A program made the translations under genes and the position numbers. A stretch of DNA of 34,488 nucleotides from Nanobdellota archaeon (GTDB lineage: Archaea; Nanobdellota; Nanobdellia; Parvarchaeales; Parvarchaeaceae). Shown in pieces: positions 17,705-26,930 of this stretch. The stretch lies in assembly GCA_021791655.1 (NCBI GenBank), contig JAJYWD010000008.1:1-34488 (forward strand), given 5' to 3'. The stretch's first letter is position 1; each line of letters starts with the position of its first letter. The notes below the pieces were generated by a model. That model ran no database searches, was not told the DNA's origin, and was given only the letters and a program-made list of their open reading frames with translations.

Positions 17705-19093
17705 ATGGGGGTTGTAGGTTCGCTGCCTGAGAAGGTGGACTTGGCGGTTATAGGAGGGGGGGTCGGAGGATACGTAGCCGCAATAAGAGCCGCACAACTG
17801 GGAATGAGCGTTACTCTGATTGAAAAAAACAAGTTGGGCGGCAATTGTCTAAATTATGCGTGTATACCTTCAAAGACGCTGATACACGTAGCGGATCTAT
17901 TCTACGATCTGCAGCACTCACAAAAGTTTGGCGTAAACGTCGGTTCTGCAGAGCTCGACGCAAAGACCATGTTTCAATGGCGTTCTGACGTCTCTGAAAA
18001 ACTGGAAAAGGGCGTAGGATTCTTATGCAAAGCAAACCAAATAGAAGTAATAAAGGGTTCCGCGGCTTTCTCTTCTCCTAGTACACTACAATTGTCAGAC
18101 GGCACAAGCATAGAATTCAAAAAGGCGATAATAGCAACGGGATCCGAGCCGATTTCATTTAAGGATTTCGCATTCGGTGGTAACATACTAGACTACAAAC
18201 AGGCCCTGTCTCTTAATAAGATCCCGAGTAGCATGTTGGTGATAGGGGCAGGGTATGTGGGAGTGGAATTGAGCATGCTTTATGCAAAGTTAGGGACTAA
18301 GGTTACTATCTCAGCTCGTTCTGATGTGCTGTCACATTTTGACGCGGATGCTACAGAACTCGTGAAAAAGAGAATGAAAGAGCTGGGAATGAATATAAGA
18401 ACCGGAATAACACAACTTTCAAGAAACGGGGATGAAGTCTCCCTTAGTGATGGCAGTAGCATAAAACCGGAGGTTATAGTCATAGCGATAGGCCTCTCTC
18501 CATACACCAAAGACCTAGGACTGGAAAACACCGCAGTTAAATTGGATGACCAAGGATTTATTGCAGTTAACGAGCAGCTAAAGACTGCGGAGCCTAACAT
18601 TTTTGCGATAGGCGATGTAGCTGGAGGTCCGTTGTTAGCACACAAAGCGATGAGGCAGGGCGTGATAGCGGCGGAAGTGGCATCCGGCATGCCGAGCATA
18701 TATGACAGCGTCGTGCCGGCAGTAGTGTTTTCAGAACCCGAAATAGCAATCGTAGGAACTCTGGATGAAGCACAAGGACTACGCATAACAAAGTTCCCAT
18801 TGGGTGCTCTTGGTATAGGGATAGCATTCGCGAAAACAAACGGGTTTGTAAAAGTCGCATACGATAAAAATAATGTTGTAAAAGGGATGGAGATAGTTTC
18901 ACATAATGCGAACGTTATGATTGCTGAGGCTACGCTCGCAATAGAAATGGGCGCAACGCTTGAGGATATAGCGGATACTATACACGCGCACCCCACTTTC
19001 AGTGAGGCTATCGAAGAGGTGACAGAGGGCGCACTCGGCCGCGGAATCCATTTTTTCTACGGAAAAAATACAAGTATAGATAAAGCTGACTAG
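17705..19093 (+). CDS. lpdA: dihydrolipoamide dehydrogenase (E3)
   Basis: FAD GGGVGGYVAAIRAAQLG; redox disulfide GGNCLNYACIPSK; AIGDVAGGPLLAHKA; HAHPTFSEAIEE. Confidence 0.96.
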   Translation: MGVVGSLPEKVDLAVIGGGVGGYVAAIRAAQLGMSVTLIEKNKLGGNCLNYACIPSKTLIHVADLFYDLQHSQKFGVNVGSAELDAKTMFQWRSDVSEKLEKGVGFLCKANQIEVIKGSAAFSSPSTLQLSDGTSIEFKKAIIATGSEPISFKDFAFGGNILDYKQALSLNKIPSSMLVIGAGYVGVELSMLYAKLGTKVTISARSDVLSHFDADATELVKKRMKELGMNIRTGITQLSRNGDEVSLSDGSSIKPEVIVIAIGLSPYTKDLGLENTAVKLDDQGFIAVNEQLKTAEPNIFAIGDVAGGPLLAHKAMRQGVIAAEVASGMPSIYDSVVPAVVFSEPEIAIVGTLDEAQGLRITKFPLGALGIGIAFAKTNGFVKVAYDKNNVVKGMEIVSHNANVMIAEATLAIEMGATLEDIADTIHAHPTFSEAIEEVTEGALGRGIHFFYGKNTSIDKAD

Positions 19094-19097
19094 AAGT

Positions 19098-20024
19098 TTA
19101 TTCATTATTGGCCATAGCAGAAAAATCTGTGTCCTTAACTTGTATGTACAGACAGTACCCTAAGTCTCCCTTTAGTTTTCCTGCAAGCTCCTCGCCCGGT
19201 ATGGCGTCGACTTCCTTTTTGGTGTATACAGGTCTGCGCTTTTCGACCCAGATTTGACCAACATGTCTTGTGGCGCTCGTTGGAGGAGCGGCTTCAGTGC
19301 GAACGGCTATCCCAGATTTATTTTCGTAATCGCCGAGCGTAACTTTGTTTAGTATAGCCTTTGCTAGTACTTTTTTTATATACTCGCGCCGCATGCGTTT
19401 GTTAAGATAGACATCGCTAAACTTTGTTATAGTGGACAATGCAGGAATATTTTTTAGTGCGTCGTACTCCGTGTAAGTTTTCTTGCCTATTACCCTACTT
19501 TTTAACATTACTCTGCTTGCAATCTTATCAACGTTATACGGGTCAACAACGATGAGACCATGCATCAGTGCGCTCTTTACACCCCAGAAAATAGCATGAC
19601 TAGCTACAACTTTGCCGTCGACATTCACAGTCGACGCTGCGCTGTCGGTTTTCACCGTTTCTATGCCGAGTTCAACCAGAGATTCCTCTATGCACTTCGC
19701 AAAATAGTTACGCATCTCGTCAAAATGCAGGAACTTTGCGTCACGTGGTATAGTGAATGAATAAGCTAGACAATTCTCATCGAATTGGACGTGCGAGCCA
19801 CCGGTTATACGTCTTGCTACGTCGAAACTTCCATCCCTACTTATTATCGCGCTAGTATCTTCCGCATAACCAAGTACAACAGAATCCCTTTCAACGTTCC
19901 AAAATCTTATGGTCGCTTTTTTCCTCAGTTCAGAGTGTGCAAGGAGAAAGTCTTCCATTGACATATTGCGCTTTATGGGCAGAGTATCATATCCCCAGTA
20001 CTCGTAGTCGAATAAACGCTCCAT
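19098..20024 (-). CDS. lipoate-protein ligase A-like protein
   Basis: RRITGGSHVQFDENCLAYSF corresponds to the LplA RRxSGGGAVFHDxGN motif; NVDGKVVAS (candidate catalytic Lys) and LMHGLIVVD. Convergent with E3. Start trimmed to Met 20024. Confidence 0.8.
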   Translation of the reverse strand: MERLFDYEYWGYDTLPIKRNMSMEDFLLAHSELRKKATIRFWNVERDSVVLGYAEDTSAIISRDGSFDVARRITGGSHVQFDENCLAYSFTIPRDAKFLHFDEMRNYFAKCIEESLVELGIETVKTDSAASTVNVDGKVVASHAIFWGVKSALMHGLIVVDPYNVDKIASRVMLKSRVIGKKTYTEYDALKNIPALSTITKFSDVYLNKRMRREYIKKVLAKAILNKVTLGDYENKSGIAVRTEAAPPTSATRHVGQIWVEKRRPVYTKKEVDAIPGEELAGKLKGDLGYCLYIQVKDTDFSAMANNE

Positions 20025-20106
20025 TCCGTATACTGTTATTTCATTATAATAAAACCTTAAACAAAGCCATCGCGACACACTACAACACTGATGATGTGAG
20101 CGAGGA

Positions 20107-21327
20107 TTACTTCGACACCTGGTTTATAAGTATGTCGGTCTTCTTTCTAAGCAATTTCCCATAAGCTATGCCTCCGAACACTTGGAACACGCCACCGAAA
20201 ATGAGCGTGGATGGCAGATAATACTCCATCAAATAACCGGCGAAACCGGACGTCAACTGCGAAAATCTGCTTACTAAACCCACAGTGCTTATGCCAGTAC
20301 CATAATCGCTAGCGTCAAGGCCTTTCATTGTTATCACCGACCTGAAGGGAGAACCGAATCCGTAAAACAGCGTCCTGATTATGAAAAACAGTCCAGCTAG
20401 CCAAAACGTAGGCATCAGTGCTATTGCTATCAGCATCGCACCCTGAAGGACTCTTGTGTTTGAACCAACGGTCAAAGCATCGATATCACGTGAGCGCACG
20501 ACCCTGGAAGAGTATAGTGCGGCCATCGCCGTTGTAATGTAAGACAGACTGAATAACACTCCTATAATGTAATTATTAACGCCGTATCTAACCGCTAACC
20601 AAAGAGGGAAGAGTGGCAATGCCACGCCCAAGCCCATTCCATTTATTAGATTCGCAAGGCCTATTCTAGCGACGTAATTACCGCTCTCTCTTTTCAGAAA
20701 CATGTGTCTCTTCAACGGTGCTCGCTTCTCTTTCAAGAAAGAGAGTGATGCTACAGATACAGCTAAAAGTAACGCACTTATACCGAAAAGAACCCTGAAA
20801 GCGAGAACGGGACCTAGCGCACCAGAAATAAAGTATTCGGAGGCTAATAAGATTCCTCCAAACACGGCGGAGAACCCAGCAACCGCATTAATCGCCGCGA
20901 TCTTACTAACACGTTCTTTTTCTTTATTCCAGTTTCTTGCTATGAACGCCTGCGAATTCGGAGAAAATGAACCTCGCAGACCGCCCGCTACACCGCTTAT
21001 CCCACTAACAATAACACCGACTATTATCACCGGCCGGTAAACTGTTAGGGCTATCAAAGTTAAACCAACGAGCGGGAGAAGTTCGCCGAGTACCAGCGTT
21101 TTTTGGAATCCAATTCTGTCGCCCAACATACCAAGCAAAAATGATATGGCGGCATTAAAAAATATGACAAAGAAGTATATAATACCTATGAACACGAGCG
21201 AGTAGTGTAACGTTGCCAGATACAATGGAAGGGCCAGCGTAGCGAATATAAGCGCAACGCTTCTGAACGCCCTAGAGAGAATCAAGAACATAAATGTCCG
21301 TCTTAGTACGTTGTCTGTCAAAATCAT
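20107..21327 (-). CDS. MFS transporter
   Basis: 406 aa, about 12 hydrophobic segments; MLGDRIGFQKTLVLGELLPLVG MFS loop. Confidence 0.88.
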   Translation of the reverse strand: MILTDNVLRRTFMFLILSRAFRSVALIFATLALPLYLATLHYSLVFIGIIYFFVIFFNAAISFLLGMLGDRIGFQKTLVLGELLPLVGLTLIALTVYRPVIIVGVIVSGISGVAGGLRGSFSPNSQAFIARNWNKEKERVSKIAAINAVAGFSAVFGGILLASEYFISGALGPVLAFRVLFGISALLLAVSVASLSFLKEKRAPLKRHMFLKRESGNYVARIGLANLINGMGLGVALPLFPLWLAVRYGVNNYIIGVLFSLSYITTAMAALYSSRVVRSRDIDALTVGSNTRVLQGAMLIAIALMPTFWLAGLFFIIRTLFYGFGSPFRSVITMKGLDASDYGTGISTVGLVSRFSQLTSGFAGYLMEYYLPSTLIFGGVFQVFGGIAYGKLLRKKTDILINQVSK

Positions 21328-21377
21328 ATGGCTTAATTCATTCTCTGATATAAAAGATAATTTATGTCGTAAATCTG

Positions 21378-22145
21378 TTATTGCGGGCGATTCGCGACTT
21401 TACGCGCCTTAAATATTATTGTTGGTCCTATTAACCTTACAAGTTTTCTGCGGTACCCAGGTCCCCAAAATTTATCGTCCAGGTCCAGTGGTTCTATTAT
21501 AGTTTCGACGTAAAACCCTGCTTTTACTAAGTCATTGTAAATATCACTCACCTTTCTTTTGTACATTATGAAAGTGTGTTTACTGCCGTCTGGCCATTTC
21601 TCTGTTTCTTTAAATTTCCCGATTCGATAGTAACTATCGCTCATGCGCAGATCGGTAGAGCTCATGGTCAGGTAGAATGGGTGATCCAAGCTGAAAACCA
21701 GTAAGCCCTTGTCTTTAAGTAAGCTATATAGCCTAATGAAAAGCTTTATCAAGTCCTTTGCATATTGGAGGGCAAATACGGAGATTACAACGTCGTATTT
21801 CTTTAGCTTAAGTTTACTGATATCGGCAAATGAACTTCTTATAAATTCTACGCGTACGTCATTTTTCTTTGCTAGACTACGAGCGTATTCAAGCTGTTTA
21901 TCGGAGATATCTATCCCCGTGCATTCGGCTCCAGCCTTTGCTAGTGCTATGGAGCACTGTCCTCCCCCGCAACCTACTTCCAACACGCGCTTTCCTTTTA
22001 CTCTACCGATTAGCTTTAATTTCCTCTCGGTGGACCCGAAAGGACCGTACCTAACGGTTTCCGGCTTAGTATCGTTAAGCTCAGTCTGATAGTACTCAGA
22101 AGCCTCATTCCACCACTCTTTGATTTCATTATCGTCAGATTTCAT
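21378..22145 (-). CDS. class I SAM-dependent methyltransferase
   Basis: Motif I VLEVGCGGGQCSIALAKAGAECTGIDIS; YDVVISVFALQY. Confidence 0.9.
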   Translation of the reverse strand: MKSDDNEIKEWWNEASEYYQTELNDTKPETVRYGPFGSTERKLKLIGRVKGKRVLEVGCGGGQCSIALAKAGAECTGIDISDKQLEYARSLAKKNDVRVEFIRSSFADISKLKLKKYDVVISVFALQYAKDLIKLFIRLYSLLKDKGLLVFSLDHPFYLTMSSTDLRMSDSYYRIGKFKETEKWPDGSKHTFIMYKRKVSDIYNDLVKAGFYVETIIEPLDLDDKFWGPGYRRKLVRLIGPTIIFKARKVANRPQ

Positions 22146-22161
22146 TCTCCTTTTTATTTTT

Positions 22162-23889
22162 CTACGTTTTTAACGATTTTCCCTTAGGCATAAATCGTCT
22201 GCCGTCTCTGCGCTTCCCTTCTCTTAGGAATGCGATAATAGCAGCTACGACTAGTAGTCCGGCGGAGATGTATGTAATGCTTTTGAAACCGGCGATAAAC
22301 GACGAGCCAACTAAGTTTGGAAAGAAAGAACTGCTACTAAAAACCTTTACAACGTCAGCTGAAATGTTTTGCGGTACTATCGATCCTACGGAAGACAATA
22401 ATCCTAGCGTTGGGTTGTACCCCAACAGGGCAGAAAATAAGGAGGTAGAAGCTGATGGCATATAAGCGCTGAGGTCTTGGCTTATCTGGACCGCTTGCGA
22501 TGGTGGCAGTCCAACTCCCTGTAGACTTGACGCTACATACATCACCGAATTCGAAAGAAAGGCCAGCGACATGCTAGTTATTATTATCGTAAAGTAAAAC
22601 GCTAGACTCGCTGCGCCGGCGGAATTCATCAGGGTAGCTCTCATTCCAGATGCGACGCCTCTCTTCTCCTCCGCAACAGAACTCATTATATCTGCCGTGT
22701 TGGGTGCAGCGAACATACCCTGAGCTGCGCCTATTATGAATAAAATAGATGCGAACGTGACATAATCAAAGTTATATGGTAGAAATGAGAGGGCTATAAA
22801 ACCTAGTGCCGAAATCGCCAGACCAGACGTGGTTAGAATCTTGCCTCCGAATTTATCTGAAAAGAAGCCGCTTATAGGTCCTAGAATCACGAAACCTAAC
22901 ATAAACGGTATTAGGTATACGCCGGACCAAAACGGTGTAGAAGAATAACTATAACCATGTATGGGCAGCCAGATACCTTGTAAAAATATGACCACCGTAA
23001 GCATTAGTCCTTGTCTGGCAAGTGACGAAACGAGATTTGCAATATTACCTGACGCGAAATCCCTTATCCTAAACAGACCCAGCTCGAACATTGGATTCTT
23101 GATCTTTGACTCTGCGTATACAAAGAGCAAAAGCAGTACGACCCCGGAAATTATAGAGACCAGAGTAAAGGGATTTCCCCATCCCGTGGACGAACTACCG
23201 TAAGGTAAAAGACCATAGGTTATTCCAATCAGGAGAAGCGATAGTCCCGCGGCGAATAGCACATTTCCGATTATGTCGATTCTGGCGCGAATCAGTTTGC
23301 CCACGTCTCTCAGCGATATGTATGACCATACAGTCCCCACGATACCGAAAGGCACATTGAAAAGAAAGACCAAATGCCAATCGTATGAGGCTAACACGCC
23401 GCCCACTACCAGACCTATGAAACTTCCAGCTACCGCGGATACTTGGTTTATCCCCAAGGATTTTCCTCTTTCGCGCACGGGAAAGTAATCCGTCAGGATG
23501 GCTGCGCTGTTGGCAAACAGGAATCCACCGCCGACCCCCTGCAGGATTCGCACTATTATAAGTGCGAGTACGCCGTTGTCGCCCCTCACAACGAGCGAGA
23601 TTATGTACAGGAGGATGGATGCAGCAGTGAATATTGCGAACCCCAGTCTGTAAAGTCTAACCCTGCCGTATATGTCTGATAGTTTACCGAAAGTCACAAG
23701 TAAGACTGCAGTGACTATCATGTACCCCATTATAAGCCATATAAGATACGTTATGCCGTCGGGCTGATTTGGATTGAAGCCTATACCGTTGAATATGGCC
23801 GGAAGCGCTATCAGCAGCATTGTACCGTTTATACTGGCCATAAGCGCTCCAAGGGTCGTGTTAGACAGCGCTATCCACTTGGCTTCCAT
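22162..23889 (-). CDS. MFS transporter, DHA2 (EmrB/QacA-type) family
   Basis: 575 aa, about 14 TM segments; GKLSDIYGRVRLYRLG, RILQGVGGGFLFANSAAILTDYFP, GVLASYDWHLVFLFNVPFGI. Confidence 0.93.
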   Translation of the reverse strand: MEAKWIALSNTTLGALMASINGTMLLIALPAIFNGIGFNPNQPDGITYLIWLIMGYMIVTAVLLVTFGKLSDIYGRVRLYRLGFAIFTAASILLYIISLVVRGDNGVLALIIVRILQGVGGGFLFANSAAILTDYFPVRERGKSLGINQVSAVAGSFIGLVVGGVLASYDWHLVFLFNVPFGIVGTVWSYISLRDVGKLIRARIDIIGNVLFAAGLSLLLIGITYGLLPYGSSSTGWGNPFTLVSIISGVVLLLLFVYAESKIKNPMFELGLFRIRDFASGNIANLVSSLARQGLMLTVVIFLQGIWLPIHGYSYSSTPFWSGVYLIPFMLGFVILGPISGFFSDKFGGKILTTSGLAISALGFIALSFLPYNFDYVTFASILFIIGAAQGMFAAPNTADIMSSVAEEKRGVASGMRATLMNSAGAASLAFYFTIIITSMSLAFLSNSVMYVASSLQGVGLPPSQAVQISQDLSAYMPSASTSLFSALLGYNPTLGLLSSVGSIVPQNISADVVKVFSSSSFFPNLVGSSFIAGFKSITYISAGLLVVAAIIAFLREGKRRDGRRFMPKGKSLKT

Positions 23890-23943
23890 GACACTTATTA
23901 CGTATTAATAGGAACTTTTATGCTTTCTGGATACACGAAGACG

Positions 23944-24846
23944 CTAATCTTTAAGCAGCTTCCACGAAAGAATTATACTTATAGCGCCGAGCGCTACGGC
24001 GAATATACTTAGATATGCGAAATCGTATATTATCGGTGTCGATGACGGTATACCTAAGAGTGCATTTCTGCCTATATTTATTGCAAAGCTCACGGGATTA
24101 ACACTTGCAACCGCCTGTAACCAGGAAGGCATCTCTGATACTGGAAAGAACGCATTGCTCATGAAAAGCAGTGGAAGATTCAGCAAATTCGCTATGGCCA
24201 TCTGAGACTGCCAGTCTTTGGAGTGCAACGCTAGCAGTACGAATAATGAGGACATTCCGAAGCCCAAAAGGAACAGGGCTCCGAATGTGACTATTACGCT
24301 CCAGGTATTAACGTAAGTCAGTGTCATACCCAGTATAACAGCGATAACTAACACTATGACCGCCTGTGCCAACGACCTTATTACGCCGTTTAATATCTTA
24401 GCCACGACTATCGAACCACGCGGCACCGGAGTGGTAAGCAGCTTATCAAGAAATCCGAATCGTCTGTCCCATACGATAGACATCCCGCTCATCATAGAAG
24501 TGAAAAGTACGATGAATGCCAACATGCCAACAGCCAAAAAGGAGAAATAACTCGTAGTGCCAAACGTGTTAGTCAGCAAAGTGTTACCTAGGGAGTTTAA
24601 GACCGATTGCGGTATATTCAAACCCGGTATGTTAAATGATGTACCTGTAAAAATTTTACCAAGGTTAAACGCGTTGCCGAAAAGACCTAGCCATACTACT
24701 GGCTGTATAAGCGAGATTAAGAGAATCGTTGGCGCCAAGTACCATTTTTTCAGGTCACGATTCGTAAGCGACCAAAGACCCCTCAAGAAACGCGAGAGTA
24801 ATCTTGTCTCCAATACTTTCTCAGATGCAGTTTCACTGGTTTCCAT
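23944..24846 (-). CDS. ABC-2 type transporter permease (DrrB-like)
   Basis: Six hydrophobic segments; WDRRFGFLDKLLTTPVPRGSIVVAKI; NPVSFAINIGRNAL. Confidence 0.9.
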   Translation of the reverse strand: METSETASEKVLETRLLSRFLRGLWSLTNRDLKKWYLAPTILLISLIQPVVWLGLFGNAFNLGKIFTGTSFNIPGLNIPQSVLNSLGNTLLTNTFGTTSYFSFLAVGMLAFIVLFTSMMSGMSIVWDRRFGFLDKLLTTPVPRGSIVVAKILNGVIRSLAQAVIVLVIAVILGMTLTYVNTWSVIVTFGALFLLGFGMSSLFVLLALHSKDWQSQMAIANLLNLPLLFMSNAFFPVSEMPSWLQAVASVNPVSFAINIGRNALLGIPSSTPIIYDFAYLSIFAVALGAISIILSWKLLKD

Positions 24847-24847
24847 G

Positions 24848-25858
24848 TCAACTCCTACTAAGTCTCATGGTCCTGCGCTGAGCCATCATGTCCCCGGCGC
24901 TAGCCTCTTCTTCTCTCAAAGATCTACCTGTATATTCCAAATAAACCTCATCGAGCGTTGGCTTTGTCATGGATAATTTTGTAACCTGATAGCCTTTAGA
25001 GGATATGAGAGTTATCAATTTTGGCGCAATAGTTTCCGCCGCTTTTACTTTTATTCTGTACTCGTCGCTAATCTTCTTAACGGTTTTTATGCCCTTGACT
25101 TTTTTTAGAAGGTTACTAAGGTCCGTATTCTTATCGTTTATGGCGAGTTGTATTATATCGCCACCGATACTGGCCTTTAGATCACTAGGTGAGTCAATCT
25201 TTATTATTTTTCCATGGTCTATTATAGCAACACGATCGCATAACGAGTCCGCCTCTTCAAGATAATGTGTAGTCATGAAGAGCGTCATTTTGTAGTCGTT
25301 CTTTAATTTCTTTATATAATTCCATACCGCTGTCCTTGTCTGTACATCGAGGCCCAGAGTGGGCTCATCCAAAAAGAGTACTTTAGGATGATTTACAAGC
25401 CCGATAGCTAGTTCGAGTCTTCTCCTCATGCCTCCGGAGTATGTTGACACTTTTCTTTTTGCTGCAGAACTAAGTTCCACTAGGTCCATAAGTTCTGCAA
25501 TTCTCTGTTTCGCCGCTTTCCTAGGAATACCGTATAAATCGGCCATAAGAAGAGCATTATCAAATCCTGTCAAGTCTTCATCAGCAGTAAATTCTTGGGG
25601 TACCACACCCACCGATGCCCTCACCTTTGCTGCGTCGTTTTTTACGCTATAGCCGAATATGGTGGCATCACCACTGCTAGGAGAAAGCAACGTGGTAAGC
25701 ACTTTTATGGTGGTGGTCTTCCCAGCACCGTTTGGGCCCAGAAATCCAAAAATCTCGCCCGTAAAAACGTCAAAACTTATCGCGTCTACCGCGACGAACC
25801 CCTTGCCAAAAAACTTTGAAAGCTTCCTTACGGATATTACCTTTTCCTTCATAATCAC
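24848..25858 (-). CDS. ABC transporter ATP-binding protein (DrrA-like)
   Basis: Walker A GPNGAGKTTT; signature YSGGMRRRLELA; Walker B VLFLDEPTLGLD; C-terminal DUF4162-like extension. Confidence 0.96.
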   Translation of the reverse strand: MIMKEKVISVRKLSKFFGKGFVAVDAISFDVFTGEIFGFLGPNGAGKTTTIKVLTTLLSPSSGDATIFGYSVKNDAAKVRASVGVVPQEFTADEDLTGFDNALLMADLYGIPRKAAKQRIAELMDLVELSSAAKRKVSTYSGGMRRRLELAIGLVNHPKVLFLDEPTLGLDVQTRTAVWNYIKKLKNDYKMTLFMTTHYLEEADSLCDRVAIIDHGKIIKIDSPSDLKASIGGDIIQLAINDKNTDLSNLLKKVKGIKTVKKISDEYRIKVKAAETIAPKLITLISSKGYQVTKLSMTKPTLDEVYLEYTGRSLREEEASAGDMMAQRRTMRLSRS

Positions 25859-26334
25859 TTCTTATACACGCTATTGAGTTTATCGATTACTTTCTTTATC
25901 GCGTCCAATGATTCCTTATCTTTTATCTGGCCTTTCTTCTCAAGAAGGAATTCGGAGTAATTTTCCAGATCTTCTATCGTTTCTCGTATATTCGCGTTGC
26001 TATCGGTATTTATGAACCTAGCGGCGTTCTTCCAAGGAAACCATGATTGATTTAGATACTCCTCACCCCTATTTGTTATAGAATATAATTTTCTGCTGTT
26101 TTTCTCATTCATTTTTATATAACCATCGGACGAAAGTTCTCTCAGCGTAGGATAAATGCTGCCTGGTGAGGGATTCCAAAAGCCGAAACTCATGTTGGAT
26201 ATCTGGTCTATTATATCTGATCCACTGGACGGTTTTTTGGACAGAGTTACGAGTATCCAGTATCTCAGGCCGAAGCCGCGAGACGCGTGACACCTAAGTT
26301 TCCTAAAAATGAAATTTTTGCCGTCGTCCATCAT
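25855..26334 (-). CDS. PadR-family transcriptional regulator
   Basis: YWILVTLSKKPSSGSDIIDQISNMSFGFWNPSPGSIYPTLRELSSDGYIKMNEKNSRKLYSITNRGEEYL; ATGA overlap with drrA-like gene. Confidence 0.93.
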   Translation of the reverse strand: MMDDGKNFIFRKLRCHASRGFGLRYWILVTLSKKPSSGSDIIDQISNMSFGFWNPSPGSIYPTLRELSSDGYIKMNEKNSRKLYSITNRGEEYLNQSWFPWKNAARFINTDSNANIRETIEDLENYSEFLLEKKGQIKDKESLDAIKKVIDKLNSVYKK

Positions 26335-26450
26335 ATAATATCGGTAAGAGATATCGTTTATAGATATAATCTGAATATAAAGCTTTCTGTCCGTGTGTGC
26401 TCGCGCTTAAGCTTTTATACTTTCAATTTTCACTATTACTTCGTGGTAAT

Positions 26451-26927
26451 ATGAGGAATGAAGCAAGTTCGTTGGAAAAGAGGCTGTTGCGCGTATCTGA
26501 CGCCAGAGTGTGTGAGACGATAAGAACACTGGTAGACGACGAGCTGACGGTAGGCTACTATTCCGGTAGAAGAATCAAATTTACTTCCCACGCAATGGCG
26601 CAACACATCAATAGGCTCGTACCACAATCATACATATTAGAAGCAGTAAAGAGTTACTTGAATAAAAGTAGCATGTATACCATAAGAAAGGCGAAAATAA
26701 CCGGGGCATACGAACTTAAGTACAAAAAGAGAACACCTGACAGAGATTTAGTAATCGGAGTGATCTACAAAGACAGCGGGGATGAATTCACTCTGTTAAC
26801 TGTATACCCTCTCGAAAGCATGTCCGGAAACCATATTTTCCTATATGATGAGTTTGCTGAAGGAAATAGCAAACAGGCAAGTGCGTGTAAAGAACTAAAG
26901 AAAGACAAATTAATCTGGTCGTACTAA
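26451..26927 (+). CDS. hypothetical protein with DUF4258/BrnT-toxin-like region
   Basis: IKFTSHAMAQHINRLVPQSYILEAVKSYLN...DLVIGVIYKDSGDEFTLLTVYPL pattern; start trimmed to ATG 26451. Confidence 0.5.
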   Translation: MRNEASSLEKRLLRVSDARVCETIRTLVDDELTVGYYSGRRIKFTSHAMAQHINRLVPQSYILEAVKSYLNKSSMYTIRKAKITGAYELKYKKRTPDRDLVIGVIYKDSGDEFTLLTVYPLESMSGNHIFLYDEFAEGNSKQASACKELKKDKLIWSY

Positions 26928-26930
26928 GGA

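Noticed and set aside
18280-18996. 238-aa ORF on the minus strand
   Set aside because: Fully antisense to the well-supported dihydrolipoamide dehydrogenase; Ser/Ala/Ile/Pro-rich translation is typical of an antisense shadow ORF.
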